Shown: piece after piece, positions 13,980-14,441 of the stretch
Position numbering within the stretch: the first letter of the stretch is position 1
Layout: every line of letters begins with the position of its first letter
Assembly: GCA_029934735.1 (NCBI GenBank)
Contig: JAOZLR010000010.1
Coordinates: forward strand, 6,764-21,204
DNA length: 14,441 bases
Direction of reading: 5' to 3'
DNA from: Bacteroidales bacterium
GTDB lineage: Bacteria > Bacteroidota > Bacteroidia > Bacteroidales > JAADJA01
The notes under the pieces: model-generated
Databases searched by the model: none
The model's input: the letters and a program-made list of their open reading frames with translations, nothing else
What the model was told of the DNA's origin: nothing
Position numbers and translations under genes: made by a program

Positions 13980-14441
13980 TTAATTCTTCATGCATCGTAA
14001 GGAAAACCCATAATTCATATCGTATGAACTCTGGTATAAAATAATATTATCATATTGGATACTTCGTCTCCATGAATTTGTCACACTAGCCTTACTAGAA
14101 GTCCAGAAGCTAGCTGAGATATCTCTGCTAAAAAACGCACCACTATTATAATAGCGGTTCCCGCCAGGAAGAGCAGAGAATCCATAGGAATTAGTTGCCC
14201 CCGAATTTGGAGGACTCCAATGCTCATAGCCAATCTCCTTTATTTTACCTCCTGTAACTCCATTTCCTCCTGCATTACTGCTTAAATTTTCCCAATCAAC
14301 ATTTGTGGGTATATGCCACCCTGCAGGACAAATGCCTTGCGTTCCCAATATTGTGTCGTACTGCATCACTTCATCCCATTGATACAGGCCTCCATACACA
14401 TCGCAGTTTGTTTCGCTATCATCGTAACAATACTTTTCAAT
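13980..14441 (-). CDS. FISUMP-domain surface protein, 3' part only (runs off the right edge)
   Basis: The reading frame stays open to the last base of the window, so the 5' end of the gene lies beyond it. A GTG at 14397-14399 is internal, not a start: upstream codons give IEKYCYDDSETNCD, which runs directly into VYGGLYQWDEVMQY, the usual FISUMP (Fibrobacter succinogenes major paralogous domain) signature. GICPAGWHIPT, a WSPPNSGATNSYGFSALPGG segment, FWTSS and the C-terminal FSLRCMKN also fit the family. About 154 codons are visible. Such proteins are usually exported lipoproteins or surface proteins of unknown function, often in multiple copies per genome. The signal sequence is outside the window. 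Three Cys positions typical of the domain (in YCYDDSETNC, GIC and LRC) are kept. The stop is TAA at 13982-13980. Confidence 0.9.
   Translation of the reverse strand: MEKYCYDDSETNCDVYGGLYQWDEVMQYDTILGTQGICPAGWHIPTNVDWENLSSNAGGNGVTGGKIKEIGYEHWSPPNSGATNSYGFSALPGGNRYYNSGAFFSRDISASFWTSSKASVTNSWRRSIQYDNIILYQSSYDMNYGFSLRCMKN

Noticed and set aside
14397..14399. GTG as the start of the FISUMP gene
   Set aside because: The frame continues upstream to the window edge with well-matching FISUMP sequence.
1..14441. CRISPR array, tRNA/rRNA gene, insertion sequence, phage or defence island
   Set aside because: No regularly spaced repeats, cloverleaf sequence, transposase, integrase or phage protein was found on either strand; the gene set is ordinary chromosomal and envelope content.

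Overview
The window looks like a chromosomal segment of a low-GC member of the Bacteroidota, probably class Bacteroidia. The sequence shows several signs of this: a FISUMP-domain surface protein, a multi-repeat DUF349 protein with a Lys/Glu-rich tail, a patatin fused to an outer-membrane barrel, a ComEA-type helix-hairpin-helix module fused to a barrel, TAnnTTTG-type promoter -7 boxes and no clear Shine-Dalgarno sequences. No tRNA, rRNA, CRISPR array, insertion sequence or phage gene is visible. The content reads as core or semi-core chromosome, not a mobile island.

Layout: positions 35-5322 hold four minus-strand genes. In transcription order they are a cytoplasmic receiver-like/histidine-kinase hybrid, rsmG (16S rRNA m7G methyltransferase), an MFS transporter that closely resembles the eukaryotic lysosomal dipeptide carrier MFSD1, and pepD (M20-type cytosolic dipeptidase). 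The last two are 27 bp apart and probably form a dipeptide import-and-hydrolysis operon. A 235-bp divergent intergenic region follows. Two plus-strand envelope genes (5558-8564) come next: a PorV/FadL-like barrel, then, one base after its stop codon, a GTG-started protein with a signal peptide, a ComEA-like HhH module and a large barrel. They converge on a minus-strand DUF349 gene across a strong bidirectional terminator at 8600-8634.

Upstream of the DUF349 gene, also on the minus strand, lie a patatin-POTRA-barrel phospholipase (type Vd autotransporter architecture), a hot-dog acyl-CoA thioesterase, and the 3' part of a FISUMP gene that runs off the right edge of the window.

The strongest leads for unrecognised biology are: (1) the MFSD1-like transporter paired with PepD and carrying a ~118-residue extracytoplasmic insert; (2) the translationally coupled barrel + HhH-barrel pair, an outer-membrane system of unknown function; (3) the adjacent hybrid kinase, whose receiver has lost its phospho-acceptor Asp and whose H-box His is followed by Gly in place of the acidic residue. 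All functional proposals come from motif reading by eye; no database search was run.
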